The notes under the pieces are model-generated. The model was not told the origin of the DNA, searched no databases, and saw only the letters and a list, made by a program, of their open reading frames with translations. Shown piece after piece: positions 9,313 through 17,956 of a DNA stretch of 64,000 nt. Source of the DNA: Sulfurospirillum sp. (GTDB taxonomy: Bacteria > Campylobacterota > Campylobacteria > Campylobacterales > Sulfurospirillaceae); contig JADGDR010000004.1 of NCBI GenBank assembly GCA_016744795.1, forward strand, positions 156,328 to 220,327, in the 5' to 3' direction. The position numbers and the translations under genes were made by a program. Each line of letters begins with the position of its first letter. The stretch's first letter is position 1.

Positions 9313-10334
9313 AATTAACAGATGAGCAAAAAATTCAGTATGACGAATTAGGAATGACTGAAAAAGTTGCTATTTTACTTATACAGTTAGGTGAAGATAC
9401 AACAACAAATCTGTTTTCTCATATGGAGATTGATATTGTAACAGATATATCAAAGTATATTGCAACTGTAAAAAATATAGATAAAAGCGTAGCAAATGCA
9501 GTTTTAGAAGAGTTTTATGCAATTTTACAATCGAATCAATATATTAGAAGTGGTGGTATGGAATATGCAAAAGAGATACTTTATCGTACATTTGGTAGTG
9601 ATGCAGCTCAGAAAATCATGGATAAACTTTCAAAAAGTATGGAAAATACCCAAAGTTTTGGTTATCTTTCACAGATTAAACCTCAACAATTAGCAGATTT
9701 TATTGTAACAGAGCATCCTCAAACAGTTGCACTTATACTTGCTCATATGGATCCTACAAGTGCGGCTGAAACCATATCTTTCTTTCCAGATGAATTAAAG
9801 AGTGAAGTAACTATTCGTATGGCTAATCTTGGTGATATATCACCTTCAGTTGTTAAAAGAGTATCAGCAGTACTTGAAAATAAATTAGAATCTCTTACTT
9901 CTTATAAAGTTGAAGTTGGTGGTCCACGAGCAGTTGCTGAAATACTTAATCGTCTTGGTCAAAAAGCTTCAAAATCAACTATCGCTTATATTGAACAGAC
10001 AGATGCAGAGCTTGCGACTACTATTAAAGAGATGATGTTTACTTTTGAAGATATTATGAAACTTGACTCTACAGCAATTCGTGAGATACTTAAAGTTGCA
10101 GATAAAAAAGACTTAATGGTAGCACTAAAAGGTGCAGCTGATGAGCTTCGTGATAAGTTCTTAGAAAATATGTCACAACGTGCACAAGATGCTTTCTTAG
10201 AAGAGATGGGTTTCTTAGGTGCTGTAAGAGTAAAAGATGTTGAAGAGACACAAAGAAGAATAGTGGACGAAGTACAAAAACTAGCTGAACAAGGAGTAAT
10301 CCAAGTTGGTGAAGCCGAAGAGATGATAGACTAA
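9309..10334 (+). CDS. fliG: Flagellar motor switch protein FliG
   Basis: Rotor protein that couples the C-ring to the stator and sets rotation direction. At 341 residues it has the N-terminal FliF-binding domain, the EHPQTVA motif of the middle domain (about 137-143) and a C-terminal domain with the charged torque helix (DLMVALKGAADELRDKFLENMSQRA). Translation is coupled to fliF by a 4-base overlap. Confidence 0.97.
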   Translation: MKLTDEQKIQYDELGMTEKVAILLIQLGEDTTTNLFSHMEIDIVTDISKYIATVKNIDKSVANAVLEEFYAILQSNQYIRSGGMEYAKEILYRTFGSDAAQKIMDKLSKSMENTQSFGYLSQIKPQQLADFIVTEHPQTVALILAHMDPTSAAETISFFPDELKSEVTIRMANLGDISPSVVKRVSAVLENKLESLTSYKVEVGGPRAVAEILNRLGQKASKSTIAYIEQTDAELATTIKEMMFTFEDIMKLDSTAIREILKVADKKDLMVALKGAADELRDKFLENMSQRAQDAFLEEMGFLGAVRVKDVEETQRRIVDEVQKLAEQGVIQVGEAEEMID

Positions 10335-10360
10335 TGATTTTTGCAAATGGGAGCAGTTAA

Positions 10361-11155
10361 ATGAAAAATGTAATAGACATAGATACAGCAAAAAATCATT
10401 TGATTGAGCCTTATCATTTTAAAGTTCTTGGTGGAGTCAATAGCGTATATGATGGAGAAAAAGAGACTATATTAAAAGAAGATGTTGCTAAAGTAGTACA
10501 AAATGAGCCAACTCAAGTAGTCCAAAGTGAACCAATAGTTCAAGTAGATGAACAACAAAATAGATTTATAGAAGAGTTATTAAAAAAGAGTGACGAACTC
10601 TCTACAAATATTATTAAATTACAAATGCAAATTGAAAAACAAGAAGAAGATTTTAACAATAGAATGCAAAATGAGCTTAAAAGAGAAGCTGAAAATTCAT
10701 ATGAAAAAGGGTACCAAAAAGCCAAAGATGAATTAGAAGTTGGAATAAAAGAGATAAAAGTTAAATTTTTAAATTCAATAAATATACTTGAAACAGAAGC
10801 GAAAAAAGGTGATGAATTTTTAAAACAGGTCGAAAGTGAATTATCATCTACAGCTGTAGAAGTGGCTCATGAGGTGATATTAAAAGAGATAAAACATTCT
10901 AGTAGTGAGATAGCATCAGTACTTTCGAAAAAACTTGTTGAAGAGTTAAAAGATGCAAAAAATATTAAGCTAAAAGTAAATCCAAAAGATTATGAAGCAT
11001 TAAAAGAAATTTATTCTACAATAGAGCATATAAGAGTAGATAGCGATAGTGCAATTGTTGAAGGTGGGGTTGTAGTTTTGAGTGATGTTGGAAACTTGGA
11101 CGGTAATATATCTACAAGATTAGAAAAAGTAAAAAATTTAATAGAAAATGGTTAA
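10361..11155 (+). CDS. fliH: Flagellar assembly protein FliH
   Basis: Regulator of the export ATPase FliI in flagellar type III export, 264 residues. The N-terminal part (about 1-75) is low in conservation, followed by a long charged coiled coil (about 70-150; LQMQIEKQEEDFNNRMQNEL) and the FliH/HrpE-like C-terminal domain (about 150-264; EVAHEVILKEI, then KLKVNPKDYEAL). It sits 26 bases after fliG and 3 bases before dxs. Position and domain layout agree. Confidence 0.9.
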   Translation: MKNVIDIDTAKNHLIEPYHFKVLGGVNSVYDGEKETILKEDVAKVVQNEPTQVVQSEPIVQVDEQQNRFIEELLKKSDELSTNIIKLQMQIEKQEEDFNNRMQNELKREAENSYEKGYQKAKDELEVGIKEIKVKFLNSINILETEAKKGDEFLKQVESELSSTAVEVAHEVILKEIKHSSSEIASVLSKKLVEELKDAKNIKLKVNPKDYEALKEIYSTIEHIRVDSDSAIVEGGVVVLSDVGNLDGNISTRLEKVKNLIENG

Positions 11156-11158
11156 TAT

Positions 11159-13000
11159 ATGATAGAGGTAAAAGGTAAATCTGTAGAAGAGTTAAAAGAC
11201 ATATGTGTAACTCTTCGTAAAAAAATAATAGAAACTGTTAGTAAAAATGGTGGTCATCTTAGTAGTAATGTAGGTGCAGTTGAACTCATTGTTGCAATGC
11301 ATTATGTTTTTGATGCAAAAAAGGATCCATTTATATTTGATGTTTCACATCAGTCATATCCACATAAACTTCTTACAGACAGATGGGATAGTTTTTCAAC
11401 TCTAAGAGAGTTTGATGGAATTAGTGGTTATACAAGACCTAGTGAATCTGAATATGACTATTTTATTGCAGGGCATAGTTCTACTTCTATCTCTTTAGCA
11501 TTAGGGGCTGCTAAGTCTATAAAGCTTAAAAAGGAACAAGATAAAAGAGTTCCAATAGCACTTATTGGTGATGGGTCAATGACTGCAGGTATGGCTTATG
11601 AAGCTCTTAATGAATTAGGAGATATAAAATTGCCAGTGATTATTATCTTAAATGATAATAAAATGAGTATAGCAAAACCAATAGGAGCTATTAGTAAGTT
11701 TCTTTCTCATGCAATAGCAGGGGATTTTTTTCAAAAAATTAAGAAAAAAACAGAATACGTTTTACAGTATCTTCCAGAGGGTGCTACGTATATGGCAAAA
11801 AAGTTTGAAGAGAGTCTTAAGCTTATTACTCCTGGAATGCTTTTTGAAGAGCTTGGTATCGATTATATTGGTCCAGTTGATGGGCATAATGTAGAGGAGC
11901 TTATACGTGCATATGAGTTGGCAAAAAATCTAAAAAAACCTGTCATTATTCATGCCCAAACTTTAAAAGGTAAAGGTTATGAGATAGCAGAGGGTTATGA
12001 AGAGAACTGGCATGGAGTTGGACCCTTTGATATTGATAGTGGAAAGTCAACAAAAAGTATCTCTCTAACAAAAAGTGCAACTAGTATATATAGTGATGCT
12101 TTATCAAAACTTGCAAATAAACATGAAAATGTGGTAGGTGTGACTGCGGCTATGCCAACAGGAACAGGTATGAGTAGGCTTATAAGTGAGTTTCCTAGTC
12201 GTTTTTGGGATGTTGCTATTGCTGAACAGCATGCTGTTACATCAATGAGTGCTATGGCAAAAGAGGGGTTTAAACCTTTTATTACTATTTATTCTACATT
12301 TTTGCAACGTGCATACGACCAAGTTATTCATGATGCTTGTATTATGAATTTAAATGTTGTTTTTGCACTTGATAGGGCTGGTATTGTTGGAGAAGATGGA
12401 GAGACTCATCAAGGAGCTTTCGATATATCATATTTATGTGCTATACCAAATATGACAATTTTTGCACCTAGAGATGAGCTTAGTATGTATAGGGCAGTAG
12501 AGTATGCATATAAACATCAAGGACCATGTTCTTTACGTTATCCTAGAGGTTCTTTTTTGGATTGTGGTAAAGTTGAAGATTTACCTTTTGAGTTAGGTAA
12601 AGCTCAATTGTTAAAAGAGGGTAAGAGCAAAACTCTTCTTATTGGTTATGGAAGTGGTGTTGGAAAAGCACTTGAAGTAGCTAAAGTTTTAAAAGAAGAT
12701 GGCTTAGATTGTGCAGTTTTAGATTTAAGATTTGTTAAACCAATTGATATAGAAATGTTGGAAAAACTTTCTAAAAAATATAAAGATTGGTTTGTCATAA
12801 GTGATAGCAGCAAAATAGGTGGAGTAGGATCAACAATAACGTGTCTTAAAAACGATTTTGCATGGGATAGTGTAAAAATTGTTAGTTTTGAATATAAAGA
12901 TGAATTTATTAAACATGGAAATACACAATTAGTTGAAGAGTATTTGTCTATTTTGCCAAAGCAAATTGCTCAAAAAATTAAAAATAATAATAGAGGATAG
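11159..13000 (+). CDS. dxs: 1-deoxy-D-xylulose-5-phosphate synthase
   Basis: Thiamine-diphosphate enzyme for the first step of the MEP isoprenoid pathway. The catalytic His (HSSTS, after FIAGH), the ThDP motif GDGSMTAGMAYEALN, the domain-2 DRAGIVGEDGETHQGAFD loop, and AEQHAV with the catalytic Glu are all seen. At 613 residues it is normal. It is 2 bases before the PerR-type repressor gene and directly after fliH, an arrangement that looks like simple cotranscription. Confidence 0.97.
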   Translation: MIEVKGKSVEELKDICVTLRKKIIETVSKNGGHLSSNVGAVELIVAMHYVFDAKKDPFIFDVSHQSYPHKLLTDRWDSFSTLREFDGISGYTRPSESEYDYFIAGHSSTSISLALGAAKSIKLKKEQDKRVPIALIGDGSMTAGMAYEALNELGDIKLPVIIILNDNKMSIAKPIGAISKFLSHAIAGDFFQKIKKKTEYVLQYLPEGATYMAKKFEESLKLITPGMLFEELGIDYIGPVDGHNVEELIRAYELAKNLKKPVIIHAQTLKGKGYEIAEGYEENWHGVGPFDIDSGKSTKSISLTKSATSIYSDALSKLANKHENVVGVTAAMPTGTGMSRLISEFPSRFWDVAIAEQHAVTSMSAMAKEGFKPFITIYSTFLQRAYDQVIHDACIMNLNVVFALDRAGIVGEDGETHQGAFDISYLCAIPNMTIFAPRDELSMYRAVEYAYKHQGPCSLRYPRGSFLDCGKVEDLPFELGKAQLLKEGKSKTLLIGYGSGVGKALEVAKVLKEDGLDCAVLDLRFVKPIDIEMLEKLSKKYKDWFVISDSSKIGGVGSTITCLKNDFAWDSVKIVSFEYKDEFIKHGNTQLVEEYLSILPKQIAQKIKNNNRG

Positions 13001-13002
13001 GT

Positions 13003-13410
13003 ATGGAATTTTTAACAGTCTTAAAAGAAAGAGGACTTAAAGCAACACCTCAAAGAGTTGCCGTGCTTAAAGAATTAGATAAAAAAACACATCCAACTAT
13101 GGAAGAGATGTATAGTAATATTAAAGAAGATAATCCAACAATATCTTTAGCAACAATTTATAAAAATGTTAATTTGTTAAAAGAGCAAGGTATAGTAATA
13201 GAGATAAATATGCCAAATGGAAAAATGAGATATGATTATTTATCATACCCTCATATACATTTAGTATGTAAAAGTTGTGGTTATATTGAAGATTTAGATT
13301 ACGATGAAAATTTATTTAAGTTTCAAAAAAGTATTGAAGATAGTAAAGGTGTAATAATAGACAGACTTGATGTTGTAGCCTCAGTGGAAAGTTGTAAGTT
13401 TTGTAAATAA
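13003..13410 (+). CDS. Fur-family repressor, probably PerR (peroxide sensor)
   Basis: A 135-residue winged-helix metalloregulator with the Fur fold: TPQRVAVLKEL, then recognition helix SLATIYKNVNLLKE. Two Cys pairs (CKSCG and the C-terminal CKFCK) would hold the structural zinc. Residues that align with the regulatory site of Bacillus PerR are visible: Asp in RYDY, His-x-His in PHIH, and Asp in IEDL where Fur proteins usually carry Glu. It faces a peroxiredoxin gene across a shared terminator. PerR is therefore my preferred reading over Fur, but the assignment is by eye. Confidence 0.8.
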   Translation: MEFLTVLKERGLKATPQRVAVLKELDKKTHPTMEEMYSNIKEDNPTISLATIYKNVNLLKEQGIVIEINMPNGKMRYDYLSYPHIHLVCKSCGYIEDLDYDENLFKFQKSIEDSKGVIIDRLDVVASVESCKFCK

Positions 13411-13432
13411 GTAGGAGTATTTACTCCTACTT
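13409..13432. terminator. Bidirectional terminator between perR-like and peroxiredoxin genes
   Basis: A perfect 10-base stem (AAGTAGGAGT / ACTCCTACTT) with loop ATTT lies between two convergent genes whose stops are at 13410 and 13442. U-tracts are short on both sides, so efficiency is uncertain. Confidence 0.75.
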
Positions 13433-13441
13433 AATGTTTGA

Positions 13442-14038
13442 TTATAAATCGTTTTCGTGTTTGTCTAAGTACTCAGCAACACCTTTAGTTGTAGCTTTCA
13501 TACCTTCGTCACCTTTTTGCCATCCAGCTGCACAAACTTCACCATGTTCATCAGTGAATTGCATTGCATCAACCATACGAATCATCTCATCAACATTTCT
13601 TCCAAGAGGAAGGTCATTAATAACTGCATGTCTTATTATGCCTTTTGCATCTATAAGAAATGAGCCACGAAGTGCTACAGCTTTACCAAATAAAACATCA
13701 TAATTTTTTGAAATCTTTTTATCAAGATCTGCAACTAGTGGAAAGTTAATTCTTCCAATACCACCTTGGTTAACTGGAGTTTCTCTCCAAGCAAAGTGTG
13801 AAAATTGGCTATCAACTGAAACACCAATTACATTTACACCTCTATTTTTAAAATCGTCTACTCTTTTTGAGAAAGCAATAATCTCTGAAGGGCAAACAAA
13901 AGTAAAATCTAATGGGTAGAAAAATAGTACAGTACCTTTTTCTCCATAATTTTCACTTAGTTTAAAATTGTCAACAATAGAGCCATCTGCTAAAACTGTA
14001 GTTGCTGTAAAATCTGGAGCGGGGTTTGTTACTAACAT
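13442..14038 (-). CDS. Peroxiredoxin, AhpC/typical 2-Cys (Prx1) type
   Basis: Thiol peroxidase reducing H2O2 and organic peroxides in the cytosol. At 198 residues the peroxidatic Cys is C49 in DFTFVCPSE and the resolving Cys is C169 in EVCAAGW. The catalytic Arg follows in GSFLIDAKGIIRH. It has a GGIG loop but ends in EYLDKHENDL rather than the YF tail linked to overoxidation sensitivity. It is convergent with a PerR-like gene, which suggests peroxide control. The likely -10 box is at 14075-14080. Confidence 0.93.
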   Translation of the reverse strand: MLVTNPAPDFTATTVLADGSIVDNFKLSENYGEKGTVLFFYPLDFTFVCPSEIIAFSKRVDDFKNRGVNVIGVSVDSQFSHFAWRETPVNQGGIGRINFPLVADLDKKISKNYDVLFGKAVALRGSFLIDAKGIIRHAVINDLPLGRNVDEMIRMVDAMQFTDEHGEVCAAGWQKGDEGMKATTKGVAEYLDKHENDL

Positions 14039-14074
14039 GTAGTATCCTTTAGTAGTAATTTTTATTAATAGAGA

Positions 14075-14080
14075 ATTGTA
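14075..14080 (-). promoter_or_regulatory. Possible -10 box (TACAAT) for the peroxiredoxin gene
   Basis: On the minus strand TACAAT lies about 37 bases before the peroxiredoxin ATG (14038), with AAAGGA just before the start. Found by position and hexamer; the divergent ferredoxin promoter shares the same 184-base gap. I see no convincing PerR box in it. Confidence 0.35.
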
Positions 14081-14183
14081 GCCAAGTAACTATTAGAGTA
14101 AGATTAAATTAGTCACAAAAAAGACACTGCTTTAATATAGAATTACAAAATCAAGATTAAATATATATTTAACTAAGTTTTGA

Positions 14184-14189
14184 TAGAAT
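14184..14189 (+). promoter_or_regulatory. Possible -10 box (TAGAAT) for the ferredoxin gene
   Basis: TAGAAT is 33 bases before the ferredoxin ATG, and the strong ribosome site AAGGAG (about 14211-14216) follows. No clear -35, which is common in this phylum. Confidence 0.4.
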
Positions 14190-14222
14190 CATTAATTGAA
14201 ACAATTTTATAAGGAGAAACAA

Positions 14223-14477
14223 ATGGCTGTAAAAATTACAGATACCTGTATTAGCTGTGGCGCATGTATTGATGAGTGTCCAGTTGAAGCGATCGTTGAT
14301 GAAGATGATAACCCAACGGGAGAGGACATATATTATGTTCATTCTGATAAATGTGTTGAGTGTATAACTCACCATGATGAACCAGCATGTGCTGAAGCAT
14401 GTCCAACTGAAGGATGTATTGTTTGGGATGCTCCCAAAACTGAAGGCGCTGTTGATGGAGAGCCTTGCGTAGAGTAG
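14223..14477 (+). CDS. YfhL-type 2[4Fe-4S] ferredoxin
   Basis: A small (84-residue) electron carrier. The first cluster motif is CISCGACIDECP, the second CVEC-x7/8-CAEACP, with the insertion after CVEC (ITHHDEPAC) that marks the YfhL/Alvin class. ATG 14223 is chosen because AAGGAG lies 6 bases upstream and the product begins MAVKITDTC; an in-frame ATG at 14196 would start before the ribosome site. A second, diverged ferredoxin of the same class lies at 32709-32960. The redox partner is not evident from neighbours. Confidence 0.93.
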   Translation: MAVKITDTCISCGACIDECPVEAIVDEDDNPTGEDIYYVHSDKCVECITHHDEPACAEACPTEGCIVWDAPKTEGAVDGEPCVE

Positions 14478-14493
14478 TAAAACTACATTTAAA

Positions 14494-14524
14494 TGAGAGA
14501 ACTTTAAGTTCTCTCAGCTTTTTT
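14494..14524 (+). terminator. Rho-independent terminator after the ferredoxin gene
   Basis: TGAGAGAACTT and AAGTTCTCTCA form a strong stem with a very tight centre, followed by GCTTTTTT. It is the best intrinsic terminator in the window and isolates the ferredoxin gene as a single-gene transcript. Confidence 0.88.
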
Positions 14525-14568
14525 CAAAATAAATTACAAATTTAATAATTCTCAAATCTTTTTTTTGG

Positions 14569-14574
14569 TATACT
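14569..14574 (+). promoter_or_regulatory. -10 box (TATACT) upstream of ndk
   Basis: TATACT preceded by an eight-T run and GG, typical for this phylum. It lies 120 bases before the ndk start, which implies a leader of about 110 bases. Confidence 0.55.
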
Positions 14575-14580
14575 CGCACG

Positions 14581-14685
14581 TTCTGTGCTTTACAGAATAT
14601 CTTATTAAAAATTCTAGGTAATTGCCTAAGCTTTAGTAAGATGAATTTGGCTCGGTTTTATTCGGGGCAAATGAAGAAAATAAAA
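14581..14685 (+). other. Structured leader upstream of ndk (three predicted hairpins)
   Basis: Between the TATACT box and ndk the sequence can fold three times: TTCTGT-GCTTT-ACAGAA (14581-14597), a CTTA...TAAG outer stem with TAGG/CCTA inside (about 14600-14640), and ATTTG-G-CTCG / CGGG-G-CAAAT (about 14646-14672) with one G-G mismatch. It matches no RNA family I recognise. It could be an mRNA leader or a small RNA; I judge by hand-drawn pairing only. Confidence 0.35.
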
Positions 14686-14694
14686 AGGGTATTT

Positions 14695-15108
14695 ATGGAA
14701 CAAACTTTATCTATTATAAAACCAGATGCAGTTGCAAAAAATGTAATTGGAAAAATTGTTGACAGATTTGAGACAAATGGACTTAAAATAGCTGCAATGA
14801 AAAGAGTTCAACTAAGTGCGGCAGATGCTGGTGCATTTTATGCAGTTCATGCACAACGTCCTTTTTTTGGTGAACTTGTTGAGTTTATGACAAGTGGACC
14901 TGTTGTAGTAATGGTTCTTGAAGGTGAAAATGCACTATCTAAAAACCGTGAACTTATGGGTGCAACAAATCCTAAAGAAGCAGAAGCAGGAACTATAAGA
15001 GCTGATTTTGCTGAGAGTATTGATGCTAATGCAGTTCATGGAAGTGATTCTTTAGAAAATGCAAAAATCGAAATTAACTTTTTCTTCTGCGGAAGAGAAA
15101 TAGCGTAA
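14695..15108 (+). CDS. ndk: Nucleoside diphosphate kinase
   Basis: Transfers the gamma phosphate between nucleoside triphosphates and diphosphates through a phospho-His. The product has 137 residues with [12 protein letters not shown] at the start, [11 protein letters not shown], and the active His in NAVHGSDS (H115). I start at ATG 14695 (AAAAAGGG just upstream) since family members begin [10 protein letters not shown]; the frame is open back to an ATG at 14641, but that adds 18 residues lying within the leader hairpins. Confidence 0.96.
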   Translation: MEQTLSIIKPDAVAKNVIGKIVDRFETNGLKIAAMKRVQLSAADAGAFYAVHAQRPFFGELVEFMTSGPVVVMVLEGENALSKNRELMGATNPKEAEAGTIRADFAESIDANAVHGSDSLENAKIEINFFFCGREIA

Positions 15109-15115
15109 TTTAAGT

Positions 15116-15472
15116 ATGAAGATAGTTTTTAAAAAAGTTCCAAGTAGTGGAGTTGATTTTCAGACATCTTTTGAGGGTATCAAGTTTTACGGTAAACTTG
15201 AAAAGAAATCAAAAAGTCTAGTCCAATGTATTGGCAAGTTAGAGGGAACTTTAACTTGTTTATGTGATAGATGTGCAAAAGAGATATCTTTACATGTAAA
15301 TGAAAAGATAGATTTGTTAGCAAGTGATGGAATATATGAGAGTAGTGAAGAGCTAGTCGAAGTGATGGAATTTTTTGATGAGACCGTAGATTTAGATACA
15401 ATATTGTTGAGTGAAGTTGAGACACTAAAGAGTGATTATCATTATTGCTCTACATGTAATGAGACAGACTAA
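15116..15472 (+). CDS. YceD/DUF177 family protein
   Basis: A 118-residue protein of the DUF177 family, encoded before rpmF as in very many bacteria, and thought from that link to serve 23S rRNA or large-subunit maturation. Two Cys pairs (CLCDRCAK and YCSTCNETD) suggest a zinc site. It sits 7 bases after ndk. Two dispersed palindromes (cores 15291-15298 and 15451-15458) are read as SLHVNE and STCNET, in two different frames of the repeat within one gene; the second provides one of the Cys pairs. Confidence 0.88.
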   Translation: MKIVFKKVPSSGVDFQTSFEGIKFYGKLEKKSKSLVQCIGKLEGTLTCLCDRCAKEISLHVNEKIDLLASDGIYESSEELVEVMEFFDETVDLDTILLSEVETLKSDYHYCSTCNETD

Positions 15473-15563
15473 AGTTATAGAAGCTTGCTTCGTACTTTAG
15501 TACAATAAATTTAGCTTGGGTTTTGCTCAAGTTAAAGTAAAAATTAAATAGTAAGGAAATATT

Positions 15564-15716
15564 ATGGCAGTACCTAAGAGACGTGTAAGTAAGACAAGAG
15601 CAGCAAAGCGTAGAACACACTATACAGTAACATTACCAGTACCAGTTAAAGATAGTGACGGAACATGGAGAATGCCTCACCGTGTAAACAAAACTACAGG
15701 CGAATATAAAAGCTAG
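15564..15716 (+). CDS. rpmF: 50S ribosomal protein L32
   Basis: A 50-residue basic protein starting [20 protein letters not shown] and ending [20 protein letters not shown] precedes the ATG. plsX starts on the base after the stop. The 91 bases before it hold a possible -10 box (TACAAT, about 15499) and a short CTTGGG/CTCAAG hairpin, so it may have its own promoter besides read-through from yceD. Confidence 0.96.
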   Translation: MAVPKRRVSKTRAAKRRTHYTVTLPVPVKDSDGTWRMPHRVNKTTGEYKS

Positions 15717-16706
15717 ATGATAAATATAGCGATAGACGCTATGGGTGGTGACTTTGGTCCAACTCCAATTGTACAAGGCACTATAAAAGCTCTCAAAGAG
15801 AGAGAATTTAGAGCTATTTTAGTTGGAAAAACTGAAGAAATAAAACCACTCATACCTTCTCGTTATCTAGATCGCGTCACTTTTGTAGAAGCTAGTGATG
15901 TCCTAGATATGAGTGATAGCGCAACAGAGGCACTTAAAAGAAAAGAGACTTCTATATATAAAGCAGTTGATTTAGTGCGACAACATGAGGCAGATGCTGT
16001 TGTATCTGTTGGTCACAGTGGAGCTACAATGAGTTTAGCAACATTAAGAATTGGTCGTTTAAAAGGTGTTTTAAGGCCTGCAATTGCAACTTTAATGCCT
16101 AGACCAATTGGAACACCAGCTTTAGTTTTAGATGTTGGAGCTAATGTTGATTGTAAAGCTGAGCACTTAGTTCAGTTTGCAGTAATGGGTGAAGCATATA
16201 CTCGAGATGTTTTAAAAGTAAAAAATCCAAAAGTTGGTTTGTTATCAAATGGTGAAGAAAAAAGCAAAGGTAACGAAGTAACAAAAAGTGCTTATGAAGA
16301 ATTGATGAAAATGGATAGCTTTCATGGAAACATAGAAGGAAATGATATTTTTGATGGGGCTGTCAATGTTGTTGTTTGTGATGGTTTTGTTGGAAATATA
16401 CTTTTAAAAACAAGTGAAGGTGTAGCTGAGTCTATAACCAAAATTATAAAAAGAAGTGTAAGAAAATCTCCTATAGCAATTGCTGGAGCACTTTTGATGA
16501 GAAGAGTATTTAAAAGTTTGAAAAAACAAGTTGATTATGCAGAGTATGGTGGAGCACCACTTTTAGGCATAAAAGGCTGTGCTATTATTGGACATGGAAA
16601 AAGTAATGAAAAAGCGGTTAAAAATGCAATATTTCAAGCAATAACATTTTCAGATTCAAATATTAATGAAGATATCCAAATAGGGTTATCTAAAATAACT
16701 AACTAA
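15717..16706 (+). CDS. plsX: Phosphate acyltransferase PlsX
   Basis: Converts acyl-ACP to acyl-phosphate for phospholipid synthesis by the PlsX-PlsY route; plsY is at 35395-36021. At 329 residues it opens with the signature [12 protein letters not shown] and has [12 protein letters not shown] and [13 protein letters not shown]. The rpmF-plsX-fabH order is the classical one and links ribosome output to lipid synthesis. Confidence 0.97.
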   Translation: MINIAIDAMGGDFGPTPIVQGTIKALKEREFRAILVGKTEEIKPLIPSRYLDRVTFVEASDVLDMSDSATEALKRKETSIYKAVDLVRQHEADAVVSVGHSGATMSLATLRIGRLKGVLRPAIATLMPRPIGTPALVLDVGANVDCKAEHLVQFAVMGEAYTRDVLKVKNPKVGLLSNGEEKSKGNEVTKSAYEELMKMDSFHGNIEGNDIFDGAVNVVVCDGFVGNILLKTSEGVAESITKIIKRSVRKSPIAIAGALLMRRVFKSLKKQVDYAEYGGAPLLGIKGCAIIGHGKSNEKAVKNAIFQAITFSDSNINEDIQIGLSKITN

Positions 16707-16717
16707 AAGGCTTTACA

Positions 16718-17722
16718 TTGTACGCAGCATTTAGATCTATCGGTAGTTATATACCAGAAAATATTTTAACAAATCATGATTTAGAAAAGATGGTAGATAC
16801 TAGTGATGAATGGATTGTAAAGCGTACAGGAATTAAAGAAAGAAGAATAGCAAACAAAGATGAAGTGACAAGTGATCTTGGCTATAAAGCGGCACTCCAA
16901 GCGATAGAGCGTAGTGATATTAGTGTAGATGAAATTGATATGGTTGTTTGTGCTACGCTAAGTCCAGATTACCTTACTATGCCCTCAACTGCTGCAATGA
17001 TTTCACAAAAGCTTGGTATTAAAAATGTAATGGCATTTGATATAAGTGCTGCTTGTACAGGTTTTGTCTATCTTATGAGTCTTGCAAAATCATTTGTCGA
17101 ATCAGGTGCAAAGAAAAATATTTTGATTGTTGGAGCAGAGAAGATTAGTAGTATTATTGATTACGAAGATCGTTCAACTTGCATTCTTTTTGGAGATGGT
17201 GCTGGTGCCGCAATCATTGGGCAAACAGAAGACAAAAATGAAGCTATTATTGATGTTCTAGCAAGTGCAAATGGGAACTTTGGTGAATTACTTATAACTC
17301 CAGGTGGTGGTTCAAAAAATCCTATTAGAGAAGATAATGTTAAGGACAAACTTCAGTATATGAAGATGGCTGGAAATGAAGTTTTTAAAGTTGCTGTAAA
17401 AACTCTTACAAATGATGTGATAGAAATACTTGCAAAAAATAAAATTGATGCAAGTGAAGTTGATATGTTTATACCTCACCAAGCAAATTATCGTATTGTT
17501 GAAGCGGTTCGTTCAAAGTTGAATTTTCCAATAGAAAAAACAGCACTTACTGTAGCAAAGTATGGAAATACTTCTTCAGCTTCAATTCCTATGGCAATGA
17601 ATGATATGTATGAGAGCGGTAGAGTTAAACATGGCGATTTGATGCTACTTGATGCCTTTGGTGGTGGATTTACTTGGGGAAGTGCCCTAGTGAGATTTGC
17701 AGGAAAGAATTTTACTAAATAA
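16718..17722 (+). CDS. fabH: 3-oxoacyl-[ACP] synthase III (KAS III)
   Basis: Condenses acetyl-CoA with malonyl-ACP to start fatty acid synthesis. At 334 residues it has the catalytic triad: Cys in SAACTGF, His in IPHQANYRI and Asn in YGNTSSAS. The start is TTG at 16718, giving [21 protein letters not shown] lies just upstream and no ATG fits the family N-terminus. Confidence 0.96.
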   Translation: MYAAFRSIGSYIPENILTNHDLEKMVDTSDEWIVKRTGIKERRIANKDEVTSDLGYKAALQAIERSDISVDEIDMVVCATLSPDYLTMPSTAAMISQKLGIKNVMAFDISAACTGFVYLMSLAKSFVESGAKKNILIVGAEKISSIIDYEDRSTCILFGDGAGAAIIGQTEDKNEAIIDVLASANGNFGELLITPGGGSKNPIREDNVKDKLQYMKMAGNEVFKVAVKTLTNDVIEILAKNKIDASEVDMFIPHQANYRIVEAVRSKLNFPIEKTALTVAKYGNTSSASIPMAMNDMYESGRVKHGDLMLLDAFGGGFTWGSALVRFAGKNFTK

Positions 17723-17747
17723 TTAGCTTAAAAACATACTAATTTAA

Positions 17748-17762
17748 ATGATAATTTATCAT
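17748..17762. promoter_or_regulatory. Palindrome ATGATAATTTATCAT downstream of fabH
   Basis: A 7-base inverted repeat with a single central base, in the 234-base gap between fabH and the first chemoreceptor gene. It resembles half-sites of Fur/PerR boxes but could equally be a weak AT hairpin ending fabH. The rest of the gap is AT-rich with the -10 box at 17925 and nothing else I can name. Confidence 0.3.
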
Positions 17763-17924
17763 ATTTAAAATCAAATAAATAAATATTGTCAATAAAAATG
17801 ATTACCAAAATACTTTTAAACTCTTTAATACCAGTCTAATTTACATATTATCAAAGTTTAATTTAATAAAAATAGTAATATAAAATATTTATTTCCTATT
17901 TATATTAGCTTAAGTTCTAAGAGG

Positions 17925-17930
17925 TATACT
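17925..17930 (+). promoter_or_regulatory. -10 box (TATACT) for the first MCP gene
   Basis: TATACT lies 26 bases before the ATG, with GAGGAG (17945-17950) as ribosome site. TTAAGT occurs about 11 bases upstream, so a sigma-28-like element is conceivable but the spacing and -10 do not match well. Confidence 0.45.
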
Positions 17931-17956
17931 TTTATTAAATTTATAGAGGAGTTGTA

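Noticed and set aside
13434..13703. Plus-strand frame opposite the peroxiredoxin gene
   Set aside because: Composition is that of an antisense shadow of a certain gene, and a terminator lies just before it.
15482..15563. Possible tRNA or riboswitch before rpmF
   Set aside because: Only short stems (GTACTTTAGTAC and CTTGGG/CTCAAG) could be drawn, with no cloverleaf or known aptamer motif.
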